Positions 9,119 to 19,200 of a DNA stretch of 64,000 nt are shown in pieces. The notes beneath the pieces were generated by a model, which searched no databases, was not told the DNA's origin, and worked only from the letters and a program-made list of their open reading frames with translations. How positions within the stretch are numbered: position 1 is the stretch's first letter; the number at the start of each line of letters is the position of its first letter. The stretch comes from Prevotellaceae bacterium UBA1746 (lineage in GTDB: Bacteria > Bacteroidota > Bacteroidia > Bacteroidales > Bacteroidaceae), in the NCBI GenBank assembly GCA_002314875.1, contig DCHS01000049.1:1-64000 (forward strand). Reading direction: 5' to 3'. The translations under genes were made by a program, and so were the position numbers.

Positions 9119-10591
9119 ATGAATAACACTTCACAAGGAAGTCGCACGTATTTGTTCAGCATCGTCCTCGTTGCTGTCATCGGCGGTCTCCTCTTCGGTT
9201 ATGATACAGCGGTAATCTCTGGTGCGGAAAAAGGTTTGCAAGCTTTCTTCGTAGGTGCCCAAGATTTCGTTTATACTGATTCCCTCCATGGAATTTCTTC
9301 TTCAAGTGCCCTCATTGGTTGCATCATCGGTTCTGCAATTAGTGGTCTTTGTGCAACACGTTTGGGCCGTAAGAAGTCTTTGATTCTGGCTGGTATTCTT
9401 TTCTTCCTCAGCGCATTAGGAAGTTATTGCCCTGAATTCTTGTTCTTTGAACACGGAACACCATCCTTCTCTCTCCTCGTAGCATTTAACCTCTACCGTG
9501 TTCTCGGTGGTATCGGTGTGGGTCTCGCTTCTGCTATTTGTCCGATGTATATCGCAGAAATTGCTCCTTCCAGCATTCGTGGTACATTGGTTAGTTGGAA
9601 CCAGTTTGCAATTATCTTTGGTCAGCTTGTGGTTTATTTTGTAAATCTTGTGATTTTGGGCGACCATATTGCCCCTGTTGTTCAGCAGATTAGCGAAAAT
9701 GTTTACCAGATTATGAATCCCGATGCATCAGCATGGTGTACAACCGTTGGATGGCGCTACATGTTTGTCAGCGAGGCTGTTCCTGCTGGTTTGTTCGCTC
9801 TCCTCGTTTGCTTTGTTCCAGAAACTCCTCGTTATCTGGCAATGGTGGGTAAGGATGAACAAGCTCTGGGCGTTCTTTCTCGCATTAATGGTAGTGAAAA
9901 AGCTGCAGAAATTCTTCATGAAATCAAGAATACCGCTGCAGTTAAGACAGAAAAGCTCTTTACTTACGGTACACTTGTAATCTTTGTAGGTATTATGCTT
10001 TCTGTATTCCAGCAGATTGTTGGTATTAACGCAGTTCTCTATTTTGCTCCTCGTATTTTTGCTTCTTGCGGTTTCGATAATCCAATGCTCTTCACTGTAT
10101 TCATGGGTGTTGTGAATATCCTCTTTACCCTCGTTGCCATCTTTACTGTTGAAAAGTTAGGTCGTAAGCCCTTGCTGATTTCAGGTTCTCTCGGTATGGC
10201 ATTCGGCGCGTTAGGCTTTGCTTTGGTAAACTGGGCAGGTCTCAATCCTCTTTTTGCTGCTGCTTTCATTATGGTTTATAGTGCAAGCTTCATGTTTAGC
10301 TGGGGTCCTATTTGCTGGGTTCTTATTTCAGAAATCTTCCCCAACACTATTCGTGGTGCTGCAGTAGCGATTGCTGTTGCTTTCCAGTGGATTGCGAACT
10401 TTGCTGTAAGTTCTTCCTTCGTTCCTATGTACAATATGGAAATCACTCCTGGTGATGGTTTCGGTCACGTCTTCGTTTATGGACTTTACGGATTCTTCTG
10501 TATAGTTGCTGCTATTTTCGTTTGGCGTCTTGTTCCCGAAACTAAGGGTAAGACTCTTGAAGATATGACTCGCCTTTGGAAGAAGGCATAA
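9119..10591 (+). CDS. xylE: D-xylose:proton symporter, MFS sugar porter family
   Basis: This 490-residue inner-membrane transporter has about 12 predicted membrane spans and the sugar-porter signatures: GGLLFGYDTAVISG at 22-35, GRKKS after span 2, PETPRYL near 235 and PETKGKTLE close to the C terminus. Substrate assignment to xylose rests on sequence type and on its place after xylB and xylA. A TTG at 9101 would extend the protein by six residues into the terminator hairpin tail, so ATG 9119 is chosen. A bidirectional terminator follows. Confidence 0.88.
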   Translation: MNNTSQGSRTYLFSIVLVAVIGGLLFGYDTAVISGAEKGLQAFFVGAQDFVYTDSLHGISSSSALIGCIIGSAISGLCATRLGRKKSLILAGILFFLSALGSYCPEFLFFEHGTPSFSLLVAFNLYRVLGGIGVGLASAICPMYIAEIAPSSIRGTLVSWNQFAIIFGQLVVYFVNLVILGDHIAPVVQQISENVYQIMNPDASAWCTTVGWRYMFVSEAVPAGLFALLVCFVPETPRYLAMVGKDEQALGVLSRINGSEKAAEILHEIKNTAAVKTEKLFTYGTLVIFVGIMLSVFQQIVGINAVLYFAPRIFASCGFDNPMLFTVFMGVVNILFTLVAIFTVEKLGRKPLLISGSLGMAFGALGFALVNWAGLNPLFAAAFIMVYSASFMFSWGPICWVLISEIFPNTIRGAAVAIAVAFQWIANFAVSSSFVPMYNMEITPGDGFGHVFVYGLYGFFCIVAAIFVWRLVPETKGKTLEDMTRLWKKA

Positions 10592-10609
10592 GCCACTCCT
10601 ATAAATAAT

Positions 10610-10646
10610 AATAGCGCCCTCTACGGTTTGTGTAGGGGGCGCTATT
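10610..10646. terminator. Bidirectional terminator between convergent genes
   Basis: AATAGCGCCCTCTAC (10610-10624) pairs with GTAGGGGGCGCTATT (10632-10646) with one G-T pair. It lies between xylE (+) and the CotH gene (-) and can serve both. Confidence 0.75.
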
Positions 10647-10669
10647 GCGTTGAAGAGATAACACTCAAT

Positions 10670-12604
10670 TTATCTTACGATAAACTTATGGCCGTTTTGG
10701 ATGTAGATGCCAGGTTGAAGGGGATAAGTGGCAGGTTGGCCAGCGAGTGTATATACTCCAGAGCAAGTTAGGTTGGAGTTTTGGGAATCAGCAGCAATGG
10801 AGTTTATGCCGTTGATAATAGAACTAGGATCAAATACAAGTTTTTTATCCATCCAGGTGAAACGCTCATTAATGTAGTTTTTTACTACATTTACTTCTCC
10901 TTGATATGAACCTGCAACTTGCGGATTTTGATGAACGTAACTGTTGAGAATCGGCCAACGGATAAAGTTCAATCGTTGGGATTCATTTAGGATTTCTGCG
11001 GTTTCATCGACTAATTCCGTAAGAGATTCGGGCCCCATGCCATTCATACGCGCTAATGCGTAAATGTTTTTGAGGTCAGCCCACGCCTTGCTATCGCTGT
11101 TAACAATGCGTGAAGCGAAGTTTTTCATATCACCCGCGTAAGAACCACTTTTGAAGATAAAATCGGTTTTCTTGTTAATGGGATAGGTGCGATTGTCGTT
11201 CTCGAAAGCGAGGTCAAAGTCCCAGCATGGTCCTACATAGAAATGATCGTCGCTGCGATGTTTGTAGATGTTGACGCTCCAATAAGTATCGGTATTTCCA
11301 GAGATTTCGCCCACAAGGAAATGGCGGAGGAAAGAATCAAGATTCAAACGGGAGCGATATCCCTGACTACCTTCTGAAGTAAAGGTTCCATTAGTATATA
11401 GACGGGTTTCCATGCCGTTGAACCAATCTTCGATATAGTCAAACTGGCAATCTAAGATCTCATCATCTTTTGGATATTTTACAACAACTGGGTTATACTT
11501 ATTGGAGTAGAACATGACAGGTTCACTACTGCCGTAAGCATCGATTTCGCAGAAATAACCTCCCGAAAGTTCTTCGCCACTTGTGCAAGTTTCATCCATT
11601 TCTTCAATATCAACACGGTGTTTGCCCACTTCAACTTGGTCACACAACTGATAGCAGCCCTTGTATTCACCATTGACCATAACATCCACAGGTGTACAGT
11701 AAGGCGTATATTCCATTTCCAATCTGCGGCTGATGTCAAATGCGAGAATATTTCGCATTAAGGTCTTATCACCATAGTTGTTGATCAGCGTCCATTTCTT
11801 GTCCTTTGAGGGGGAATCAAGAACATGGTGTTTGCTGCTGAACTTGATGCGGTAAGGTTTTTTGTCAAAGTTCTTGGAAGCGTTACCTCTGAGACGTATT
11901 TTTGCAGTATCCGTAAGTATTTGCGGTATATCCTTCACTTCACCATCATCATTCACGCGTTTATAACCTTTGTCGGTAATAATGGAAACGATGCAGGAAA
12001 GTTCATGTTCTTTGTCATAAGGTTCTTGTCCATTTTCTACGTGAACAACAACGAGCGGCAGATTTGTAGGGTGATAAAAACGATCTTCCGTTCCTTCGCT
12101 TTCATAGCCGTAGAATTCCAATTCGGCGATGTTGCAACGGGCATTGTTTGGACCGACATAGCGTACATAGCGGAAACCTTTTGTGGTTTCAACATTAGCA
12201 TAACTGATGGTACCGATAGTGCCTTGTTCCGTTACCATGTAAAGTGGAACGGAATTAAGGAAGTTAGCATCATTTGAGCCTTCGAAAATGCCCAATTGCA
12301 CACGCTTGGGACCATTGCTGTCATTTCTTGGTGACCAACCTACTTTTGTAATAACATGTGGAGTTCCCAAGTCAAGGCCTGCCCACGTGTTACTACGAGC
12401 ATAAGAAGCAAAGAAGGTGCTGAGATCGCCGTCAAAAGCGTTTTCTTTGGTATTTACAGTTGTTGATGATGAATTTGTGGAGTAGTCAACAGAAGCTCCG
12501 ATTCCTATAATTTTTCCAGTAAGTTTTTCACTATTCTGACTCCAAGTTTTTAGGCAAAAGAGTGATGAAAGAATAATGAAGACAAAAAGTCTGGGAGAGA
12601 ACAT
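10670..12604 (-). CDS. CotH-kinase family secreted protein with discoidin-like domain
   Basis: This 644-residue exported protein joins an N-terminal F5/8 type C (discoidin-like) carbohydrate-binding domain (about 25-185) to a CotH-type kinase-like domain (about 210-560). CotH hallmarks are LRGNASKNFDKKPYRIKF, LINNYGDKTLMRN and CWDFDLAFEND. Spore-coat CotH is a protein kinase, but whether gut Bacteroidales members phosphorylate anything is unknown. The start at 12604 gives the signal peptide MFSPRLFVFIILSSLFC; the frame is open 59 codons further, but that would run through the promoter and into the divergent gene. The C terminus (GVYTLAG, then PGIYIQNGHKFIVR) looks like a T9SS type A sorting tail, so surface export is likely. 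It is divergently arranged with the Tricorn-like gene. Confidence 0.8.
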   Translation of the reverse strand: MFSPRLFVFIILSSLFCLKTWSQNSEKLTGKIIGIGASVDYSTNSSSTTVNTKENAFDGDLSTFFASYARSNTWAGLDLGTPHVITKVGWSPRNDSNGPKRVQLGIFEGSNDANFLNSVPLYMVTEQGTIGTISYANVETTKGFRYVRYVGPNNARCNIAELEFYGYESEGTEDRFYHPTNLPLVVVHVENGQEPYDKEHELSCIVSIITDKGYKRVNDDGEVKDIPQILTDTAKIRLRGNASKNFDKKPYRIKFSSKHHVLDSPSKDKKWTLINNYGDKTLMRNILAFDISRRLEMEYTPYCTPVDVMVNGEYKGCYQLCDQVEVGKHRVDIEEMDETCTSGEELSGGYFCEIDAYGSSEPVMFYSNKYNPVVVKYPKDDEILDCQFDYIEDWFNGMETRLYTNGTFTSEGSQGYRSRLNLDSFLRHFLVGEISGNTDTYWSVNIYKHRSDDHFYVGPCWDFDLAFENDNRTYPINKKTDFIFKSGSYAGDMKNFASRIVNSDSKAWADLKNIYALARMNGMGPESLTELVDETAEILNESQRLNFIRWPILNSYVHQNPQVAGSYQGEVNVVKNYINERFTWMDKKLVFDPSSIINGINSIAADSQNSNLTCSGVYTLAGQPATYPLQPGIYIQNGHKFIVR

Positions 12605-12633
12605 ACTATGTATAGTTAAGATTAATTCGTGCG

Positions 12634-12665
12634 CAAATTTACGGACATAATTCTGCAAAAGCAAG
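12634..12665 (-). promoter_or_regulatory. Promoter of the CotH-family gene
   Basis: On the minus strand, CTTG (12662-12665) and TAAATTTG (12634-12641) are 20 bp apart, matching the -33/-7 pattern, 29 bases before the ATG at 12604. Confidence 0.6.
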
Positions 12666-12736
12666 GAAAACGAACTAAAACTAGATGAAAAGACGTAAAT
12701 GAATTGTATTTCGAGAGTTTTGTTACATATTTTTTG

Positions 12737-12744
12737 TATCTTTG
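12737..12744 (+). promoter_or_regulatory. -7 element of the Tricorn-like protease gene
   Basis: TATCTTTG matches TAnnTTTG and lies 24 bases before the ATG at 12769. The nearest TTTG (12719-12722) is only 14 bp upstream, so the -33 part is not supported. Confidence 0.5.
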
Positions 12745-12768
12745 CCCCAAATATAAATCTATAATTGT

Positions 12769-15700
12769 ATGAAGAAGACATTTCTTTCTATAAGTCTTTT
12801 TGTTGCAGCGCTGTCTATGAATGCTACAACAAATGAAGTTCAGCATCCAATGTGGTTGCGTGATGTACAAATCAGTCCTGATGGAACACAGATATTGTTT
12901 TGTTATAAAGGTGATATCTACAAAGTTGCAACTAAGGGAGGCGAAGCCACTCAATTAACAACACAAGAGAGTTATGAATGTTCTCCTATTTGGAGTGCAG
13001 ATGGCAAGCGCATTGCTTTTGCGAGCGATCGTCACGGTAATTTTGATGTGTATATCATGTCGAGTGAAGGCGGAACAGCAACCCGATTGACATATAATAG
13101 TACTACCGAAATCCCTCAGGCTTTTACTCCCGATGGAGAATGGGTTTATTTTGGCGCACAGATTCAGGATCCTGCAGAAAGTGTTATGTTCCCAACTGCA
13201 ACTCTGCCAGAACTGTACAAGGTTCCTGCAAAGGGCGGCAGAACACAGCAGGTTTTAGGAACTCCGGCAGAAATGCTGACTTTTGCTGAAGATGGAAAGA
13301 GTTTTTACTACCAGGACAAGAAAGGTTACGAAGACGAATGGCGCAAGCATCATACTTCGAGCATCACCCGTGACATCTGGTATTATGATGCCGAAACGGG
13401 TGAGCATACAAACCTTACGAGACACGCGGGAGAAGACCGGAATCCTGTGGTTTCTTCCGATGGAACCGTGCTTTTTTATCTTTCTGAGCGAGATGGTGGA
13501 AGCATGAACGTCTACAAGCATACGAAAGGAAGTAAGTGCGCTCCTGTTGCAAATGCTGTGGGAGCAGAACCTGTGACTCATTTCCAGACCCACCCGGTTC
13601 GTTTCCTGAGCGTGGCAAAGAATGGATTGCTTTGTTACACTTACAACGGAGAAATCTATACGCAGCGACAAGGTGCGGAGCCTGTAAAACTCAATGTTAA
13701 TATTACGCGCGATGATGACCAGCAAATTGCAGATTTGGTATTTACTAATGGTGCTACTCAAGGAACTGTAAGTCGCGATGGTAAACAAGTTGCATTTGTT
13801 GTTCGCGGAGAAGTTTTCGTCACTTCTACAGAATATAATACGACCAAGCAGATTAGTAAATCGGCTGGCGCTGAAACGGGTGTTGATTTCGCTCCCGACG
13901 GGCGTAGTTTGGTTTATGCTTCCGAGCGTGATGGTAACTGGCAGTTGTATATTGCTAAAATAGGTCGTGATGAAGACCCGAATTTTGCTAATGCTACTGT
14001 TATTAAGGAAGAGGTCTTGCTTCCTGATTCTGCTGTTGAGCGTTGCTGGCCCAAATTCAGTCCAGATGGTCAGAAAATTGCTTTCATCGAGGATAGAACT
14101 CGCTTAAAAGTCGTTGATTTAGCGACAAAGACGGTTACAGAAGTTACTGATGGCAGTAAGTGGTATAATCAAGAAGGTCAATTTGAGTACCAATGGAGTC
14201 CGGACGGCAATTGGTTTGTATTGAGTTATATTTCTCATCAGCGTGACCCTTATTACGATCAAGGTATAGTCAGTGTTAGCGGAGGCGAAATACATCCGAT
14301 TACGGAGAGTGCTTACATGAGTGGTAATGCGAAATGGGTTCTTGACGGTAAAGCTATTCTTTTTGAAAGCGAGCGCTATGGTATGCGCAGTCATGCTTCT
14401 TGGGGGAGCCAGAATGATGTTTTCCTCGCATTCCTTACTCAGGATGCGTATGACCGTTATCGCCTTTCTCCTGAAGATTACGCGTTAGCAAAGGAGGTAG
14501 AAGATAAGGCGAAGAAGGACGCTGAGGCTGTAAAAGCCAAAGAGAATGATAAGAAGTCTTCAAAGTCAAAAAAGACGGAAAAGGCTTCTGACGATGCTAA
14601 GACCAAAGCTTTGGAAATTGATTTTGACGGTATCGCAGACCGCATAGTCCGTGTAACCCCCAATTCCAGTAATCTCGGTGACGCTATCGTTAGTCAGGAC
14701 GGTCAGAGCCTTTATTACTATGCTGCTTTTGAAAGTGGTATGGATCTTTGGAAAATGGATATGCGTAAGCGTGAGACCAAATTGATTTCAAAGACCAATT
14801 CCAAAAATCCTCATCTATTTATGGATAAGGATGGCAATCTCTACGCTTTGGGTGGCGATGGAATGAAGAAAATTGACGGAAAGTCCGATGCTCTGAAACC
14901 AATTTCCTACAATGCAAAGATGAAACTTGATTTGCAGGCTGAGCGCGATTATATGTTCCATCACATGGCAAAGCAGATTGAGAAAAAGATTTTCCGTACT
15001 GACTATAATGGTTGCGATTGGCCCGCTATGGTAAAGAACTACGAGCAGTTCTTGCCCCATATCAACAATAATTATGACTTCCAGGAACTCCTCTCAGAAA
15101 TTCTCGGTGAACTCAATGTTTCCCATACAGGTGGTCGCTATTATGCAAAGCCCCAAAATCCCGATGAAACCGCACAATTAGGTCTTCTTTATGATATGGC
15201 GGACAGTTCAACTGATGGTGTCAGAATTTCTGCTATTCTTGAAGGTGGTCCTTTTGACCGTGCAACCAGCAAGGCCAAGGTTGGTGATGTCATTACCGCT
15301 ATCAATGGCGAGCCTGTTGGCGTAAATACAGATTTGGCCGAACTTCTAAATTTACAAACAGGTAAAAAGACGCTTGTAACTCTTCAAGGAAGTGCTGGAG
15401 TTTGGGACGAGGTTGTTCTTCCCATTTCTGGTGGTCAGCAGAATGCTTTGCTGTATAAGCGCTGGGTGAAGAGCCGTGCAGATGAGGTTGAGCGCCTTTC
15501 CGGTGGTCGTTTGGGCTATGTCCATATTCAAGGTATGAATGACGCTTCTTATCGCAGTGTTTATAGTGATATTTTGGGCAAATATAACCAGAAAGAAGGC
15601 ATTGTAATCGATACGCGTTACAATGGCGGTGGCCGTTTGCACGAGGATATTGAGATTCTGTTTTCAGGCCAGCACTACTTCACGCAGGTTATCCGAGGCC

Positions 15701-16068
15701 GTGAGGTATGCGATATGCCCAGTCGTCGCTACAATCATCCCAGCATTATGATTCAGGCTGAAGGTAATTATAGCAACGCTCATGGTACACCTTGGGTTTA
15801 TAACTTCAAGAAAATGGGTAAACTTGTCGGTTCTCCTGTTCCGGGAACGATGAGTTCTGTAAATTGGGAAACTCTCCAAGATCCAACACTCATTTTTGGT
15901 GTTCCCGTTATCGGTTACCAGCGTCCCGATGGAAGCTATCTCGAGAATACCCAGTTGGAACCGGACATCTACATCCTCAATCGTCCTGAAACTGTTGTGA
16001 AGGGCGTCGATCTCCAGCTTGAAGGAGCAGTAAAAGCTCTTCTCGAAGAAATCGATACGCAGAATTAA
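12769..16068 (+). CDS. Tricorn-like S41 protease with beta-propeller and PDZ domains
   Basis: This 1099-residue exported peptidase resembles Tricorn: a signal peptide (1-19), TolB/WD40-like beta-propeller repeats (about 25-560, with SPDGTQI, SADGKRIAF and SPDGQKIAF), a Lys/Glu-rich linker near 575-620, a core domain, a PDZ domain (about 812-885) and a C-terminal S41 domain. The likely catalytic His is His786 in ELNVSHTGG, and the nucleophile is Ser1029 or Ser1030 in GTMSSVNWE. IDTRYNGGG near 945 is the S41 oxyanion region. Tricorn cuts short peptides into di- and tripeptides; here it would act in the periplasm on imported peptides. A DPP-IV-type enzyme at 33193 could continue that pathway. 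Confidence 0.85.
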   Translation: MKKTFLSISLFVAALSMNATTNEVQHPMWLRDVQISPDGTQILFCYKGDIYKVATKGGEATQLTTQESYECSPIWSADGKRIAFASDRHGNFDVYIMSSEGGTATRLTYNSTTEIPQAFTPDGEWVYFGAQIQDPAESVMFPTATLPELYKVPAKGGRTQQVLGTPAEMLTFAEDGKSFYYQDKKGYEDEWRKHHTSSITRDIWYYDAETGEHTNLTRHAGEDRNPVVSSDGTVLFYLSERDGGSMNVYKHTKGSKCAPVANAVGAEPVTHFQTHPVRFLSVAKNGLLCYTYNGEIYTQRQGAEPVKLNVNITRDDDQQIADLVFTNGATQGTVSRDGKQVAFVVRGEVFVTSTEYNTTKQISKSAGAETGVDFAPDGRSLVYASERDGNWQLYIAKIGRDEDPNFANATVIKEEVLLPDSAVERCWPKFSPDGQKIAFIEDRTRLKVVDLATKTVTEVTDGSKWYNQEGQFEYQWSPDGNWFVLSYISHQRDPYYDQGIVSVSGGEIHPITESAYMSGNAKWVLDGKAILFESERYGMRSHASWGSQNDVFLAFLTQDAYDRYRLSPEDYALAKEVEDKAKKDAEAVKAKENDKKSSKSKKTEKASDDAKTKALEIDFDGIADRIVRVTPNSSNLGDAIVSQDGQSLYYYAAFESGMDLWKMDMRKRETKLISKTNSKNPHLFMDKDGNLYALGGDGMKKIDGKSDALKPISYNAKMKLDLQAERDYMFHHMAKQIEKKIFRTDYNGCDWPAMVKNYEQFLPHINNNYDFQELLSEILGELNVSHTGGRYYAKPQNPDETAQLGLLYDMADSSTDGVRISAILEGGPFDRATSKAKVGDVITAINGEPVGVNTDLAELLNLQTGKKTLVTLQGSAGVWDEVVLPISGGQQNALLYKRWVKSRADEVERLSGGRLGYVHIQGMNDASYRSVYSDILGKYNQKEGIVIDTRYNGGGRLHEDIEILFSGQHYFTQVIRGREVCDMPSRRYNHPSIMIQAEGNYSNAHGTPWVYNFKKMGKLVGSPVPGTMSSVNWETLQDPTLIFGVPVIGYQRPDGSYLENTQLEPDIYILNRPETVVKGVDLQLEGAVKALLEEIDTQN

Positions 16069-16075
16069 CTACGAT

Positions 16076-16109
16076 AGGCAAGTCAGACTTTTGTTTGGCT
16101 TGCCTTTTT
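16076..16109 (+). terminator. Terminator after the Tricorn-like gene
   Basis: AGGCAAGTCA (16076-16085) pairs with TGGCTTGCCT (16096-16105) with one G-T pair, followed by a T run. Confidence 0.75.
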
Positions 16110-16171
16110 CAGCACTATTTCTAAAAAGATTTGTTTATAAAATTTAATAAAACGGAATAATCGGAGATTGT

Positions 16172-16204
16172 TTTGAGTTATTTTGTGAAAACTTTGTAAC
16201 TTTG
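16172..16204 (+). promoter_or_regulatory. Promoter of the alpha-2-macroglobulin gene
   Basis: TTTG (16172-16175) and TAACTTTG (16197-16204) are 21 bp apart; the gene starts 62 bases after the -7 element. Confidence 0.65.
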
Positions 16205-16265
16205 CGGCAGTAAACATCTCCAAGAATACTCCTTATTATAAATAGGATTGTTCTTTTAACCATAA

Positions 16266-19200
16266 ATGCGGAAGAAGATGAAAAATATCCTATCCAAGTT
16301 CATTGTACTACTTTTTCTAATTATTCCAGTTCAGATGCAAGCACAGACTTATGAGAAACTTTGGGACGAATGTTCCAAAGCATTTAACAATGACCTACCA
16401 CAAACGGCCATTGAAAAACTACATGCTATTCGTCAAAAGGCCGCGGATGAGGGCAATACAAGCCAGCTTCTTCGTTCTTTGATAACGGAGTGTACTGTTT
16501 CCAATGAGATTTCCCCTGATTCTCTCGTTGTCACTCGGAATCTTGTTGAGGCAGCAATGGAAGCCGAAACACGTCCTGTAGAAAAAGCCCTATGGCAAAG
16601 CGCATACGGCCAATTGTTAAGCAGTTTCGGGTATCGCTATGATTCAGCGGAACAGCAGAAATATCAAGCAAATGATTTGCTTCTTGCCAGCGTGTCTGAC
16701 CTTGAATTGCTGGCAAAGACCAAAGCAAGCGATTATATCCCTCTTTTTGAGAAGGGAGAAGACAGCCGTTTCTTCAACGATGATCTGATGAGTGTTTTGG
16801 CCAAAGTTGTGATTCAATCCAGCCGTGGCTATCGTGGTGTTTCTTCTGATAAAGCCCATGAAATTGAGTCCAAAATGCGCGAAATCTATGCACGTGAGAA
16901 TAATCAGATTGCCCTATTGCTATTAGATTATGAGAAGTTCAACAATGAGTCTCGTTCTGATGCAGAAACTGGCGCTTTCATCGAGAGAATCCGTGCTATA
17001 CTTCCGCAGTTGAAGGGTACTAAAGTCGAAAAAGTTTTCACGAACTATGTAACAGCAACAGAAAAACCTCAACTCCATATTAATTGGTCTGATTTAGGAA
17101 GAGGTGTACTATATCCCGGTAATGACTATAAATGTTCTATTAGCCATAAGAACGTGTCTAAAGCAGAACTTCGCATTTTCTCTACAAAACGAATAGATGG
17201 CTCTTACTTTATTGAAGGAAGCGGTCTTTCAGAAAGCGATATGAACTGTTTGTGGAAGAAATATCGTGGTAATCTTGTCCAAACCTACAAGCTGGCACTT
17301 CAGCAAGGACCAGCGCATGTTACGTATGAAGATAGTATACACATTTCCATTCCAGAAATAGGTGCATATATTCTCGAACTCCTTGTCGATGGAAACAGTG
17401 TGGACAAGACGGTTGTGTTATGTAGCAAAGTTAGTCCTGTCTTTTTTAAGTACAAGCACGATGGCACCACTCACGAACGACTGATGTTTGTTGATGCCAA
17501 AACCGGTGAGCCTTTTGCGGACAAGGTTACTGTAAAGAGACTAAAAGAGAGCGATGTCGATTCTGAACATTTTGTACGCGATTATACCCTACATTCATGG
17601 AAAACCCTGAATCCCGATGCTTCGGAAAATGGTTTTTATGGCAAAATGACGATGGTTTTGCCCAATGCAGATGTCGCAAAGCAAGGTATTTATGATATTT
17701 CAGATTTGAAAGAAAATAACAACCTTGCAGTAAGAGTAGGCCAAGATGGATACTTTCCGATTCTGCAGTTGAACCGTTGGTACAGAGATTATTCTAACGG
17801 TTCACACCATGATGCCGGTGTTCTCTCTCGCATCTATTCAGACCGTGCCATTTATCGTCCCGGCCAGAAAGTCTATTTCAGTGGTCTCATCTACACTCGT
17901 GATGACGACAATTATGAAGCAAAAGAGAATTGGCAGGGAACGGCTACGCTCCGTGACACGAAGGGTAAGGAATTGTCCGTTGTCAACATAACTTCCGATG
18001 AAATGGGTAGTTTCTGCGGTGAATTCGTACTTCCCGATCCAGCTATCCCTGGCAGTTTTTCAATAATTATTTCAGGTAATGGTGTGCGCAATTCGCTCTA
18101 TATAAAAGTAGAGGAGTATAAACGTCCAACCTTTACTGTCGAAATAGAAGAAGCGAATCCTAAGGAACTCTTTGGACGCGACTACTTCGAAATCGGAGAC
18201 ATGGTTACCCTTCATGGCCTTGTCAAAACATATTCTGGTGTACCTATTGCGGATGCCGAAGTGGATTGGGAAACCAAACGCCATCTCAACTTCTGGCTGA
18301 GAAACGGTGAAGAAGATTATTATGATAATGAGGGAGAGACCAAGACCGATGCTGAAGGACGTTTTGAGATTCAAGTTCCTCTTACAACTGTGGAGCATGA
18401 GGACGGTGATGTTGTATGCCGTTCACCTTGGATGAACTACAGTTTTGTAACTCATGTAGAAGTCGATGCTCCTAATGGCGAAATGGTGGAGACCAGTTAT
18501 ACGCTTTATGCCAGAGAAAAGACGCCCGAAGAATCTTTAACTCATTTAGAAAAGGAAGGAGAAAAGGTTAAGATTGAAAATAGTGCAGATGGTACTGAAG
18601 GACGAATCTGCATTTCAATGCCTGGTGCTTGGGTATGTTATGATATTGTTTCTGATGCCGGTGGCCTTTTGGAAAGTCGAATACAAAGGGTTAAGGACTC
18701 ACTTGAAATCAAGGCGGTGTGGCAAGAAAACTACGGTGATGGAGCAGTTGTCTTTGTATCTATCATGCAAGATGAAGTTTTCCAAACCCACAGATTCTCT
18801 GTAATGAAGCCTAAGCCCGACAAGCGATTACTGATGGAGTGGAGCTCTTTCAGAGATCATCTCCAGCCTGGTCAAGAAGAAACTTGGTCTCTACGCGTGA
18901 AACACCCTGATGGAACCCCAGCAGATGCTATGGTTATGGCACGCCTGTATGATGCCTCCCTCGATGCTTTCGCTGAGAATCCCTGGAAATTTTACTTGAT
19001 TTTCAACCGTTATCTTCCCAAAGTTTCAAGTGAGACCACTTCATTCTATGCTTCCAGTCTTGACTATGCAAAGTCGATTAAGTTCTATGATGCGGTACCT
19101 AATTATACCCATTGGCAGCCTTCTATGTTCTATTATTACGTTCCGATGAAGTCAACCTTTGCTAAAAAGGCCCTTTATAGTGCAAGGAATGTCAGATTGT